Part shown: positions 23,716 through 36,400 of the stretch, in pieces
Position numbering within the stretch: the stretch's first letter is position 1
Layout: every line of letters starts with the position of its first letter
Position numbers and translations under genes: made by a program
Assembly: GCA_017562135.1 (NCBI GenBank)
Contig: QEYB01000766.1
Location: 372,001 to 436,000, forward strand
Source: Dipylidium caninum
Taxonomy: Eukaryota; Platyhelminthes; Cestoda; Cyclophyllidea; Dipylidiidae
Length of the DNA stretch: 64,000 nt
Direction: 5' to 3'
The notes under the pieces: model-generated
Databases searched by the model: none
What the model saw: the letters and a program-made list of their open reading frames with translations, nothing else
What the model was told of the DNA's origin: nothing

Positions 23716-26700
23716 ATGGACAACGAGGATATCAGGTGTCTGCGCACGCTGATACAGAGATGCGTTAAAATGGTTTGTCGTGCTAATTAGGTCACGAGAG
23801 AATCTTTTAGCATCAGTATCGGTCTGCTGTATTTTGGGCTGATAAATTAATGAATTTGTCCAAAGGTATGTTGCAGGGTTACGGTAATCTTGTAGACCCC
23901 ATAAAGGACACGCTACTCCTTGCCGATGTCTTGATTAACTCGAGTCAATACCGCAGAGCAATCGACCTACTAACCAAAAATGATAACTTACGAGTTAGTT
24001 ACCACCTTTACATAATACTCATTCAGGACAGCTTTTACGCTCGTTTCCTTGTTGCTCAATGCTATTTCAAATGTGATGAATTTGTCGAAGCGCTTAACGT
24101 CTTAGAGAACTTGGAAAATTTGAGCCAAAACTCATTGAATCCAACCTATTATTCTCTTATTAATTTCTCAAATCCTGACGTTCATAATGAACCTGTTTTG
24201 GTTAGTACGGATTTTGCTTACCTTCCTGATGGTGTTAATTATAATATGGTACAAAACCGTATAATATAATACGATTTAGCTAAATAGCAGTGTTGCTCTC
24301 TTAAGAGGACATGTTCACGAAGCGTTAAACAATCTCGCTTTGGCAGCAAACTGTTACAAGGAAGCGTTTCGGCTGGATCCTTTTTGTTTTGAAGCACTGG
24401 AAAAGCTAATGAAGCTGGAAGCCTTATCTGACGATGGTTTGATAGATTTCATCCCACATAGTTTATTTGTAGATGAAAAAAGAATTTCAAAGCTGGAGTT
24501 TCCCGGATTTTCACAAGTATTGGCATACGCCACCAGAAATATATACTTGTACAAAATACCTAAAGACAACTTGGCTAATATTTCAGCGGAAATGGAACCA
24601 CTGAAAAATAGTGTGGACGTTATACTTGCACAGGCTGAGTATTTGTTATCAATAAACCACTATAGGAAGTGTTTAGACTTAACCTCGCGGTATGAGGGAT
24701 GGGTATACTAATTTTTACCCCATGATTTAGCATCCTGAAGGATGATCCACTGAATCCGGAATGCTTGCCTGTTCATATATCAGTTTTAAAAATGCTTGAG
24801 AAATCGAATGGTATGATTTTCTTTATTCTATAATCTTTAGACCTATTCTTGCTTGCGAACAATTTAGTGCGAATATTCCCAAAGTGCGCGGTAAATGTGT
24901 TTCATTTCTGTTATTCATTGAAGAAAAGATTTCTTGGTTCGCTACGGGTTCCTATTATCTTTGTACTCACAAAACTGATCTGGCAAAGCGCCATCTTCGG
25001 TAAGCTACTAAATATATGTTTATCTTACTTATATGGCTAATTATTAAAAACTATCATGTCTCTGTGAGAACTACTTTTTTTTGGCAATACTAAATGCTTT
25101 ATCCTAGGGGGGCGTATTATTAGATTTCATCGTGGTAATATTGACTATCTTCAGAAAAGCGACTCAAGAAGATCGTCGATTTGGACCCGCATGGCTCGCA
25201 CTAGGACACGCTTACGCTGCTGATAATGAACATGATCAAGCCATTGCTGCCTACTGTACTGCCGCACAAATTGTTCGACAGTGAGCCTTCTTACTTCCCC
25301 CTATCTGTCCATATTATCGGTTATTCTGTAACCGTCTTATCTAGTTCTCATGTCCCAATGCTTTACATTGGAGTGGAATACAGTTCTAGTGGAAACCAGA
25401 TGTTGGCAGAGCGCTTTATGCAACACGCTCTTCAACGCAGTCCATCAGATCCCGCTGTCCTTCACGAACTCGGAACTCTAGCTCTCAGCCTCAAACGGCA
25501 AGCCAACTCCTATCTTTATTAGTATTCACTTTTAGTAATGTCTGTTCGAGTGATATCTTCTTCGTGTCTATGATGTCTTCAATCTAAAATTTGCATTTTT
25601 TCAGCTGCCTAGTTGCTCTTGATTTTGCATGGCATAAAAACATTGCATTTATTAACTGCTTTTGGTATTCTGAATTTTTATCCAGGATGGACTGACGTTC
25701 GTGTGACTTTCACGTTAACTTTGCTTGTTTTTGCTCTCGTATTTTTTAAACCGAAATCTAATTTTCACACTAACATAAATTATACAAAAGGTTAATGATA
25801 TCTTTTTTCCCGATTCTCACTTTAATCGATGGAAGCCGCCACATCCAAAACTCTTTTTTAGTTGAAGCATTCTCTGTGCTCTGCTTCTTATTTCTGTTGA
25901 TACTGTAAGCTTCATAAACTTACAAGCATTGTACATCATTTGCCGCAGGCTCCAAGAGAGCAACGGCAATGCTTTGCGTTGTAGATCACCTTAGATATTT
26001 TTTTTTGGAAACAATTCGTGCTTAACATTTACGAGCAATCAAATCCAAAATCGAAAACTGACGTTCGGCATTGTTTTTGCAAGGCAAATGTTATCATGAT
26101 TTACTACAATTATACTCATATAATATATCTAGTGAATTGATACCAAATATTGCTTGAATGAAACTGTTTCATTGACTTACCGCACGTCGTGGACAAGAGA
26201 CATTTGAGAAGCTCTTGGAATTAATCGTTAATGGAATAGGCTTTCTGTTTTGTTATCTTCGCTACGAGTCAGGAACGTGTGGTCCCAAACTTTGCTGGTG
26301 TCCATCCACTATAAGCATCATGGAGTATCTCAACTATTACCTTACCAGATGACATTGGAGACACCCCTTTTCACTGTTAGTTGTCAAAGAGAGATTTGTG
26401 TATCGTAAAGCCGCCTGTGTTGTGCTTACTCCAGAGTTCCATGATGATATTTCAGGTATAATAAAGCGTTAAAGCTGTTGAAACAGGCCTACTATAGCAT
26501 CTCCCAACTCAGTGGTCAAGTTATCGCCCCCTTCTGGGAGCCATTGCTGAACAATCTGGGTCACGCTTATCGGGAGCTGGGGTAAGTCCTACTTCTCCTG
26601 AACCCATTTGTTGACTTACCTATCAAATAATTTGTTCGCTATTGGCATCGCATAGTTTTATAAAATTTCCTATAAGGCTCGGTGGTCATAAATTTACGCA

Positions 26701-27868
26701 AATTTATGCCGAAATAATTCTGGATTGCAACAATGCAGCGGCTGCAGAAGGCCGTTTTTGGCTCGGGGCGATTAGGTTTTCCATATCTGCTGTAGATGCG
26801 GGAATATCTTTGGCAACTGTCATTTATCGAAATAGTAAGGCATCTTCATGATGACCAATTTATCTGTTGAACAACTTTTAGCTGCGTTAGTTGCTTTTTC
26901 ATTCTTCGCAGTCACTTCGAGGAAGCTCTGAAGATGCACAATGCTGCACTGAAATTGGTTGAGAACTCTCCAACGACGCTGGAGACGATGGGGCTGATCT
27001 ACGCGCAAATGGGTCGTTACGGGGAAGCTATCCGAGCCCTGCAGACTGCACTGTCGTTGCATACCTGCCGCACCGACTCTACCACCGCCGTGGATCTCCT
27101 TGATGTCTGCGTGCACCGATACGCCCGACAACTTGAGGTGCCCCTTGGGCTGGCTCCAGCCGCTAATACTGCTGTTGCCACTATGGTCGCCGACTCCCGT
27201 GCTGAAGAGTTCGAGGTTGGAAGAGGTGAGTCACTTAGTTTCTTCATGATACCGTCATTCGACGGCATACGAGGGCTGGGTACAGTAAGAAGACACGGGA
27301 GACTAAAGCAGTGTTTGAAACATTCCAATCATCGGTCTAACTATTAATCCGCTCTTAATTGGACTGGACATGTCTAATTCGTTTGCTGGCCAGTGAGAAG
27401 CAAGTCTATTTTCTGTGAAGTTAAAGTCCAAGCATTAAGTAATTGCCAAGTACTCGGCCTTCTTATCTAAACTATTTAAAATCGTGAGACTGCTTGCCAA
27501 AATTTTCGTGCTTCGTTTTCGTGCTTGTTTGATGTTCTGGAGCACAAGAACAAGCCTTCAACTCGAATCTGGTCATCTCAACTGTATGGCATCTCTGAGT
27601 ACCACTTGCAGACCGTTTTTTGTTTTCCTTTAGTTCACTTTTCCTTATTTTGGCGTTTTATTTATTTTTTTTTGTAGATATTAACGAAAGTCCCCCGAAG
27701 GAGCGTTTTCAGCTATTGGATTGCTCCCTGTCGATGGCACCTCCGTCTGGAATTCCCACAATAAAAGAAGATCTTGACCTTTTCGAGACCTTCGTCTCTC
27801 CTCCTCGTAAATTGGCCGCGTCCGGTGCTCTTGACCCTGCTGACGACGTCTCGATGGAGTTCGACTAG
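23716..27868 (+). CDS. CDC16: Anaphase-promoting complex subunit 6 (CDC16), TPR protein
   Basis: A scaffold TPR subunit of the APC/C ubiquitin ligase that drives mitotic exit. Twelve exons join in frame to 660 residues (human about 620): 23716-23772, 23811-23993, 24027-24248, 24280-24689, 24731-24810, 24841-24890, 24929-24999, 25155-25280, 25345-25497, 26456-26581, 26912-27225 and 27678-27868. Diagnostic segments include YRSAVFWADKL, SSVALLRGHVHEAL, CLPVHISVLKMLEKSN, ISWFATGSYYL, GPAWLALGHAYAADNEHDQA, MLYIGVEY and WEPLLNNLGHAYREL. These are TPR helices, densest between residues about 340 and 560. The tail is Ser/Asp-rich, as in other CDC16 proteins. Many introns are 30-41 nt, and the one after exon 9 uses a GC donor. 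Confidence 0.92.
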
Positions 27869-27997
27869 ACCGTTGTGGTTACTCTCCTTCTAAATGTTTG
27901 TACAGAGCGCACGAGTCTACGCACTTTCTTCAGAGTGGTGTTTGAAATACAGTATTGGTACTTGAAAATGTGGCTGTTTGATGAGAAAATTGAATTT

Positions 27998-28003
27998 AAT
28001 AAA
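27998..28003 (+). terminator. Polyadenylation signal of CDC16
   Basis: AATAAA lies 130 nt past the CDC16 stop codon and about 340 nt before the stop codon of the convergent tubulin gene. Confidence 0.45.
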
Positions 28004-28342
28004 TTCACCCGTGGTATTCGGTTTTTTAATTTCCATCTCACGTCAACTTATGCCTTGTTATTACGACATTTGTACCTCAAATAGGTGATTTAAGATGGTA
28101 AATCATGTGTATGATTTTTAGAGGAAGAATAGGCCGCTTCGCTTTTGACCAATGTGAGGTCTGACAAAAATTTGACAATTGATTAGGTGGTGGAAGAGTA
28201 ATTCACTAGTCGTGGTGTTCGCTTCTGAGACCTTGGTTGCAAATCAAAGAAAAACAAGGAGTTTGCATGCTTTTTAAAAACATGGAAATTGTGTCCATAT
28301 TAAGAAGTATGAAGTCAAACAGGTAGGAAGCCTTCAACCCCC

Positions 28343-30817
28343 TTACTCCCTCCACAGTGCTGCCTCGGAGGTGGGGAGAAATGGGGCTCTGTAATGTGCC
28401 GTGTTCCAAGGAGCAGACTCGATCTCCTCCTGTTGTTGGTTGAACATGTTGAAAAAGTAAAAACCTCCTTCGTGGAGATAGCCTTGGTCCAATGCCCCAA
28501 ACATCGACGGGGGCTGAGTAGTGAGCCTTCTGCTGTGGATTGCAAGTGGTGTCTCCGGCGGCCTCGTATTCCAAGGACGAGTGTTAGACATGTTGATGGT
28601 CAAGATGGGTCGCGTGTTGCATGTTGTTGGCGTTCCAGGATTCGCACAAGGCTCTTTCAGAATCGGTCGACGCGGAGTTGTCTGGTCAGGTCTGCTTTCC
28701 CTGATTGTCACCATGAGTTGGGATGGTTCAGGTTCTGGTCTTGCATCTCTTTCGTCTTCCACATCGAGTGTTTGTTCAGAAGATATCTCAGCAGAAGCAT
28801 CGCACTCGACTAGGTCCGTATACTCATCAATGAGACAACAAACTTCGTCTCTAGCCTCAGTCAGCTCTGCTTCTTCGAGGCCTTCACAGACGAACCAATG
28901 GACGAAGGCGCTCCTCTTGAAAAGCATGTCGAACTTGTCTATCGTTGATTTGAAAGTGTCGCGTATGGCTAAATTGCCGGCTACCATGCACACTGAAGTA
29001 GGTGCAGCTGCCATTGTGCACGTTGGTATCGACGCCAGTGGGAATGAGCTGATTCCCACCTTGAACATTGATGGGCACCAGTCCACAAAACTCTCGCCTA
29101 TTCCTGTCCCCGGGTAGCGTCGCAATTCCCTCAAAGCCGCAGAAACATCCCCAGGGGATACCGCTCCACGGTAGAGCATGGCAGCTGAAATGAAACAGTG
29201 TTTCTCAATATTACAGTCCACGGCGACAGCCTCGCGCGTAAAGACCTGGCGAGTGATGACCGGAATGTTGGCCATCTCGTGGCATTGTTTTGCTTTGGAG
29301 TACAGAGGGCTAGTGCAAAGAATTGGGTGGTGGATACGCGGATAAGGGATTATGTTCGTCAAAAGGTTCAACATGTCGACATTTTGACAGCCAAGGAAAG
29401 CAAAGCGATGGGATAGATAAAGTGAACTGAGGAATGTCGCAGCAAAGCGATTCAACGTGGTGAAAGTCGGATTCTCAGTGGCTATCTGGAATACGCAACG
29501 ATCGGTGAGAGCCTTATTGTCCATGGGAAGAGAGCAGTCCAAAATATCCATAGTAGCTTTCATGAAGAGAAGGGTATTGTAGGGATCCACGGTGGAATGC
29601 GAGCGCACTCGGGAAGGGTAGACGGTGGTTGTGAAGCGTAACTTTTTGGGGAATTCCTCTGTTAGACACTCGACAAGGAGAGACGTGAGCCCTGATCCGG
29701 TTCCACCGGCAGCAGAGTGAATCATATTAAAGCCACTCAGGTTTTCACATTGTTCTGTGTAGGAGCGAATTTCTTCCATCAGCATGGGTAAAACTTTCGT
29801 CCAACATTAATGTAGGCTCGTGCGTAATTGTTGGCGGCGTCCTCCTTGCCCCCGATCAAACTGGACTTCTTCCAAAACTGTTTGTACGGTCCAGTTCGTA
29901 TCTCATCTACAAGACGGTGGATGTAGAAGAAGACAATTTGTGTCTTCTTTTAGGTTTCCACCAACGCCATTCGGAAATGCAGCGCTCACTCACGGGATAA
30001 GTGAACCGAAAAAGTGAAAGTAGCCTTTTGTAGCAATTGATGGGTCATTTGTGACTGCATAGTTCTATGATACCAAAACTGTCCACAAATTCATTTTTTC
30101 CCCGATTAAGCGAGTAGTTTTCAAAAATAGGCTGTCAGGCGGGCCTTAAGGAAAATTCTTAAAGACTGCACACTTAGGCAGTTATATACTCATTAAAATG
30201 GGTGCGGACTCCCTACTCTACGCATTTTGGAGACGCAGTAGTCCTATAACCTGGGGACAGATTATTTTTCATTCCGTAGAGAACATTGACAGATAAGGGA
30301 AAGGCGACGAATTTACATGCATTGAGGCATGCTTCCCAAAGATAGGCCATGACTTGCTTCCATATAGGTGCTTCTGGGCTCCCATAGGCCAATTGAAATC
30401 CACCTTAGTCATCCACAAAAAGAGGACTAATTAAAACACTCCTTATTACTTCATGGTTTTCCGACTGTGGACGCTCCAACATAACATAATAGAATGATTA
30501 CTTATGACGGGTAGCGGATGTAATATGTTATTTCTTTAATGGAAAGGTGATCAATCAAAGTGGTACGTTCACTCACCTACCACGGTTGGCTCCAAGTCCA
30601 CCATGATTGACCTCGGGTAATACCTCTTCCTCGTCTCGCTGAATAAGACACCAGCGTCATCGCCTTTCGGAGGCCTAACGCAATCAAGCATGTTCATAGA
30701 AACGTCATAAGCTTTGCCTCCGGCGTCAATCCCGTGCTCACACGCCAGGCGCTCCCAAATCGCATTGCCCATCTGCACACCGCATTGACCCAGGTGGATT
30801 GTCAGAAGACCTCGCAT
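28343..30817 (-). CDS. Divergent alpha-tubulin, frameshifted in this sequence
   Basis: Exon 1 (30817-30577) starts at MRGLLTIHLGQCGVQMG and runs to EPTVV; an in-frame ATG 18 codons upstream is the alternative start. Exon 2 (29906-28343) continues with DEIRTG and KEDAANNYAR, which marks the alpha clade. The GTP-binding signature AGGTGSG, YPRIHHP and AFVHWFVCEG follow, and the eight-residue alpha insertion is kept in length. One base is missing in the T run after VGRKF (plus positions 29790-29793), so the frame breaks; adding one base restores exact colinearity with alpha-tubulin. The catalytic Glu254 position is Asn (NVDMLNLLTN against NVDLTEFQTN), and the Lys40 loop is shortened. After the tubulin fold there is a Pro/Thr/Arg-rich C-terminal extension of well over 100 residues instead of the usual acidic tail. 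It may be a specialised isotype, a young pseudogene, or a functional gene with a sequencing error. Confidence 0.8.
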
Positions 30818-33417
30818 TTCTGACTCCCCTTGCTTGTTTTTCAAATGCCTACTTATGAAAAAGCTCTCCACGGTGGGAGCGGGGGACTTTCAAAACCTTG
30901 CGGTGCCTCGATCAATAGCGACGGGAAGTGTCACAGTGGTGGGTCTTCGGTTCACCATCGTTTCTTGCCTTTCAGAGCTCAGACTTGTCTTAAAGTGCCA
31001 AAATTTTACGTTATACCCGATTATGTGCTCGGGTGTTTCAGATACGCAACCATTTCCTCTAGATGCACATTATGTCCCGGCCCATCTAGTAGTTGCTCGT
31101 GACATGAAATTTGGAATCCATGGTTGACGTGAGCATGAAATTATAGCGTGGCGACATGTCAAAATATACAATAATAATTAGCGTAATAGGCCCTCCAAAA
31201 AGATCACACAGTATGCCAAGGTGTTTCAATTTAAGTGGACTGCCACTTTTTTCCCCTAATTGACATCAACACTAGGACTCCAGAAAGGTTACACGACTAC
31301 TTTCCAGACGAGGCCAAGGGTACTCGCAAAGAATAGTCGATTAACATTTTAAGGGCAGCTCACATATACTCCGAAGTTGTTACAACTATAAGACATTAGA
31401 CTAGGCCAGACATAATGACTGCAAGCAGTAAGACGCTTGAACACCTGACGTTACAGAAATTAAAGGAACAATTTCATTCATAAGCAGCTCCGAAGACTGC
31501 CTTAACCATTAACTCATGTATGTCGGAAAGTAGCCTATTTAGAAAAACGACATAGTTAAATGCTTAATGCTGAGGAACTAGATAGTTTAACTATTGGTAT
31601 TAGGTTGGGCGGATATTTGTCCACTTGAAGACCAGCGTATACAAACAATGTTACACCTATATGGTAATAATTTAAGCGATATTATTTTCGTGAATTTTTC
31701 TAGGGATTATTATTAAGACTTTGCGATAACAAAAACAGAACTTAAATAAAAAAGTAGCCAAAAAGCACAAATGAAAACTCCACATCTGATGCGCAAAAAT
31801 ACCTGGCAACAGCTCACTGTTCATTTTAATTAAGTTCATACTACACAGTCTGTTTAAAGGCATTCATTAAAGCATCGATTTCTCCAGTACCTTCGTCTCA
31901 ACTTTCGTTCCAACAGTAAAATACTCGAAAAGTGGTGGAGCATATAGTTACGGCAATTAAAAGAGGTGGAAGGAATGTAAACTATGGCAAAAAGGCCCCT
32001 TCCTCCAACATACAAGGGAAAGCATTAATAATGCTTCCGTCTCCAACTTTTTAAGATTTTACTGAATAAATGCGAAGCGGTGCGGTTAGGTTCAGACGAA
32101 TGCTGCACCATTCTATCCGACTTGATCTCAGATCGCAGTTCCCGCTTAAGAGCCTAGAGGTTCCACCTTCGGGCTGAAGAATACAATGCAAATGTACGCG
32201 TAAAGAATATCCTATGATTTTGGTTTCATATCAATTTAGGTAATAAAAGCTCTCATTAATTTGGCGATTTAAAAGAACTCTTGACGCAAATGTTGCTAGT
32301 AAAGTAAACATGCGACGAATTACTTAGCATGGTGCTGTAACGTTAACGAATTTTCATTCATATAACTTATATAACAAATCAGTGTGGAAAGCTTAATTCT
32401 TAGAAACACTTCATTAAAGGTGCCTATTTGCCCACGCCTCATTGTGTTTGGTTTCTTTTTTTGATAGGGCGGGAACGTTTGCCTTAGAGATAGCTCATTC
32501 CGTCTTCTTCTACACAAGACTAACGTCCTCCTGTAAATACAGATCAGTTCGACTTCGCTATTTCGCCTTTCTCAAAATGTGAAAACAAATATCCTTCTCT
32601 GCTAAGAAGCATCACCATGCTCACAAATGGCGTTATAAGACGATCATTCCTGTCTCCGCTTTGGAATACAACAGCTATAATTCTTATACTCTCGTACACT
32701 TTAATGCCCAAAACCAATTGAACATAATGTAGAATGAACAAATAAGTTGCAGCACTTACACCTTACCTATAGTCTATAATTTATTTATTTCAAATACCAA
32801 CTATGTTAATGGACGATAGTTCAAGGTCCCGTTGCTCTCCCGCGTCGCGCAACTGCGGGGTCTCGCTTTGCTTGGTTCGTGGGTGCTCGCGCTCATTCTT
32901 GGTTCTTATCCTAGTAGTCTAGTCGTACTGGATTTTCTATTTCTCCTAAGTTATAATCTAATTAATTAACTCATATCCGAACACTGTGGTGTATTTCTTT
33001 GCCGTAAACCACTCAACCAAGTACAAAACTGGGCGTTAGGTTACACTTAACCGGTTGCATTCATCTAGCGCTTTTACAGCGTAGATTTCTGTCCTCTTTT
33101 TTGTCGATATAAGTGTACTGTTCTACTCGTTAACTTGTTTCTCGTGTCATGCTTACTTCTTTGTTCTGATCACTGGCCGTGTGAAGCCTTTAAAAGCTTA
33201 TATGGTACGACATACATCTGCAGAATTCTTATTAATGTCGTATACCGTATTTTTAGCCGTTGCCTTGCCTCAATGTTGTGGTGAAATTTAATAACTAATC
33301 ACTTCGGTTTCCGTGCCTAGAATCCGCTCCTCAATTAAGTGCCGTCGTTCACAGACGAACACCGATTTCAATTGAAACACGGATGATATGTGATCATCAT
33401 TGTGTCTCAAAATTGAA
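30818..33417. other. Divergent spacer between the tubulin and APC genes
   Basis: A 2.6-kb spacer between two divergently transcribed genes, mostly AT-rich and without coding exons that I can support. A GC-rich patch at about 32,825-32,900 (CCGTTGCTCTCCCGCGTCGC and following) is the most promoter-like part and lies some 500-600 nt upstream of the first APC coding exon. The rest shows nothing clear. Confidence 0.35.
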
Positions 33418-36400
33418 ATGCATTCACAAGTGTGTCCTCCACAATCTTATCCATCCGGGGGTACAAGTGCGCAGTTTTGGCGCCCCGTCGACTCTGCTGG
33501 AGGTGGTGGTGGTGTCAGTAATCGCCGCGTAATGTTAATGACTGCGACCACCTCTACCGTTGGCGGAACCACTACGATGAGCAGTCCAGGTCCTACGCCA
33601 CCCACCCCACTTAGCCACCGTCACTCTCCCGCAACTCGCTCAGCTCCGGTGTCTCCTGCGCCACCTCCGCCTCCATCGCCACCGCCGCCGCATCCACCCA
33701 CGCGACAACAATCGCATCAGTCTCAGTCTACCTTGCATTTCTCTCAGCCTAGCAACGCTGTTTTAAGTGGCACTATTCCGATGGTACGCTTTTATGGCCT
33801 TAGTCGGTCTAAGGTGTTGACGTTAGAAGAAAGGTCGGTAGTGTGTGTTTTTATCCCTTTTGCCCTTATATCCGTAATGTTCACTCACCGCAAACTATAT
33901 AGGCTCTTTTGAGTTCTTATATCGCTAATAAAAGGCTTCTTTTTATCTCACCTAATTATTGCCATTTCTGCACTTTTTCCGCTATGCTTCAGTCTATTTT
34001 GCATGGACACGCATATTTGATTACTGTCGTCAGTGTTTCAGTTTCGAGTTCTCGCAAATGCTGCATAAACTTCATTATCTGTGTCAACCTCCACTGTTTT
34101 TGGTCGTAGAGGTGCGTATGTCCTTACCTTACTCCACATCACACTTTGCTATCTTGATACTTTGTTTTGAAGCCAATTTTCTGATTTCCATACATCTTGA
34201 TTATTTCTTCCAACCGTTGATTTAAGTGGGCGCCTTCTGCTGTTCAATAGAGTTATGGTCCAGTTTAACCTTACTCGGAAATTAGTTTACAGATGTCTAG
34301 ACTACTTTCGTGACCTCGGCTCAATCTCCCCTCTCTCTTCGGTCATGCATTTATGACCATAAAGTTGCCCTCTTGCTATGGCCACAGTTATAGTGGAATT
34401 AAATTGATTTAACTTCGTTACGTTTAGGTGAATGGTCCTATCACTGTCATTTAAGAGGTGATTCCATAACTTGACAGCGAAGTTTAGGAGAAAAACGTGG
34501 AATTTTTTCTAGATTTTGTTCATTTGGAGTGTTTATACTCACACTTCTCCCTCCTAGACCTAGTAACATTTATGCTTAAGGAGGCCACACGATATATAAC
34601 GGATGCTGATCGAAACGGACCCTAGTCTCATTTTAATTACGATTGGGGTCCTCTTTTAACTCTCATTCCTTCCCCACTTTTGGTCGTAAATCGATTGTCG
34701 TGGTTACGCCGCCACTTATTCATTTGAGCCACTTTGATTGACGTCACTCCGAATCCGATCAAACGTGTGTGGCGTGTCGCAGAGTGGGTGAGAAGGTAAA
34801 ACTTGAAATGTGGCAGCAATAGGCCAAGAAGCATTCGACGCGCTGATGGCCTCACGCCCTAAAAGCTGGCCTGCCAATTAATGATGGCGACTCTAGCGGC
34901 AGGCCGGCGCGGCTACCGCCGTTACCCCTACTACTTCGAAAGTGGTGGGGAAGGGGAGGAAGAGGCGGGGACGGGGGGGCTAAATTTCTCTTGCGATTCG
35001 GAAAGCCGTTTACCACGAATGCTTGTGTGTGCGTCCGCGCGCATGCTCGTGGTGCGCTATTGCCTCCAGCCGCCCACGGCTCATACAGCGTTCGCGTGCG
35101 TGCGTGCGTGCGTGCGAACGAGCGAGCCGAATGTGCGCGGGTGTGTGCGCGCACTCGTCTGACGCGTGTGGAAAAGCGTATTGATTTCGCTGCTGCGTGC
35201 GCGTGCATGTGCGGACGTGTGTCCACTTGCCGTTTGCGCGCTGCGTGTTTACAATGCGGCCGCTGCCGTATTTGGTGAAACCTCGAAGGAGCGAAACTAT
35301 GCCTTCGATCTCGTCCTTTCGCCACAAACTATCCTTTCCGAGTTCACGAAGGTGACCTGATTCGTTTAAGTGCAAATCTGGGGTGCACAGCAATTTCTTC
35401 ACCCATTTTCGAAAAATCATTTCTTGTCTTACTATGATTTGGTGAGAAACTGTTTCCCTCTCGAAAAGTTAAAAGAAGTGTTTTTGTGGAATAGATAGTC
35501 ACTTTTGAATAATGAAGTGTAAGGTGTTATTAGTTGTCTTGGATGTTCCCTGCTCTACTTTGCCTGACTCCATATTTCTACTACCTATAATACAACATCC
35601 TGGTACTAAACAATGTTTCATGCAATATTTGAGTTTTAGAGTCTAGGCTTTTGACTTGAGTCCAACAATCGTAAAGGATCATATATCGAAGAACGATTAA
35701 GGTTATAATTCCACTTCTAACTCGAAATTGTCTATCCTTGGGGTTTCAATGGCATTGAGTAACTTGGGGGATGAAGGTTTGTGTAAGATCAATTAAAACT
35801 GTCTCCAGATTCACAAAGGCAATGTATCATGATGTTGCGCGAAAGTCTGGCGGGGCTTCTCGTCCCGACTGAGCACTTCCTACGTCGTGCGTCTTTCTTT
35901 TTCAATTGTCTGTAAGTCGACGTTTTGTTCTCCTACAAACCGTTACCTCGACCGCGTCGCTTTTTTATTCGAGAGATATGAACTGATACTTTGGAGAACT
36001 TAATAAACTTGGTGGAAACATATTTCGTAAAAACCGTAAATCTCGAAAAGTGTGTCGCTTCATTTCTCGATGTGTGATGCCGGTAACAAATGGACAGAAA
36101 CATTCCGGTTTATAGCCCGGGAAATGAAATATTGACCACTTCTATTTTTTAACCATTACATTTGGGATAAATCCCATGGATGACCAACTACATATTCCTT
36201 AGTTGCCGTCTCCACGGCTCACTAACGTACAAAAGTGGCATCTTTCTTGTAGACACCGGATTTTCGTAGCCGTTCATCTCCCCAGAATTACCAACAGGAG
36301 TCTCAGTCTGGAATGGGTCCCAGACAGGCCTCCCTGCCCCGATACGACCGATCCTCCAACTCACCGGCTGAAGAATTTGCCCCACCCTCGTTACCTCCGA

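Noticed and set aside
28521..29117. 198-codon plus-strand ORF opposite the tubulin
   Set aside because: It is an antisense shadow of tubulin exon 2; the minus strand carries the tubulin motifs.
34852..35420. Overlapping ORFs on both strands in the CpG-rich intron patch
   Set aside because: They are made by the TGCG repeat, which is open in several frames, and encode Cys/Val/Arg or His/Ala/Arg repeats.
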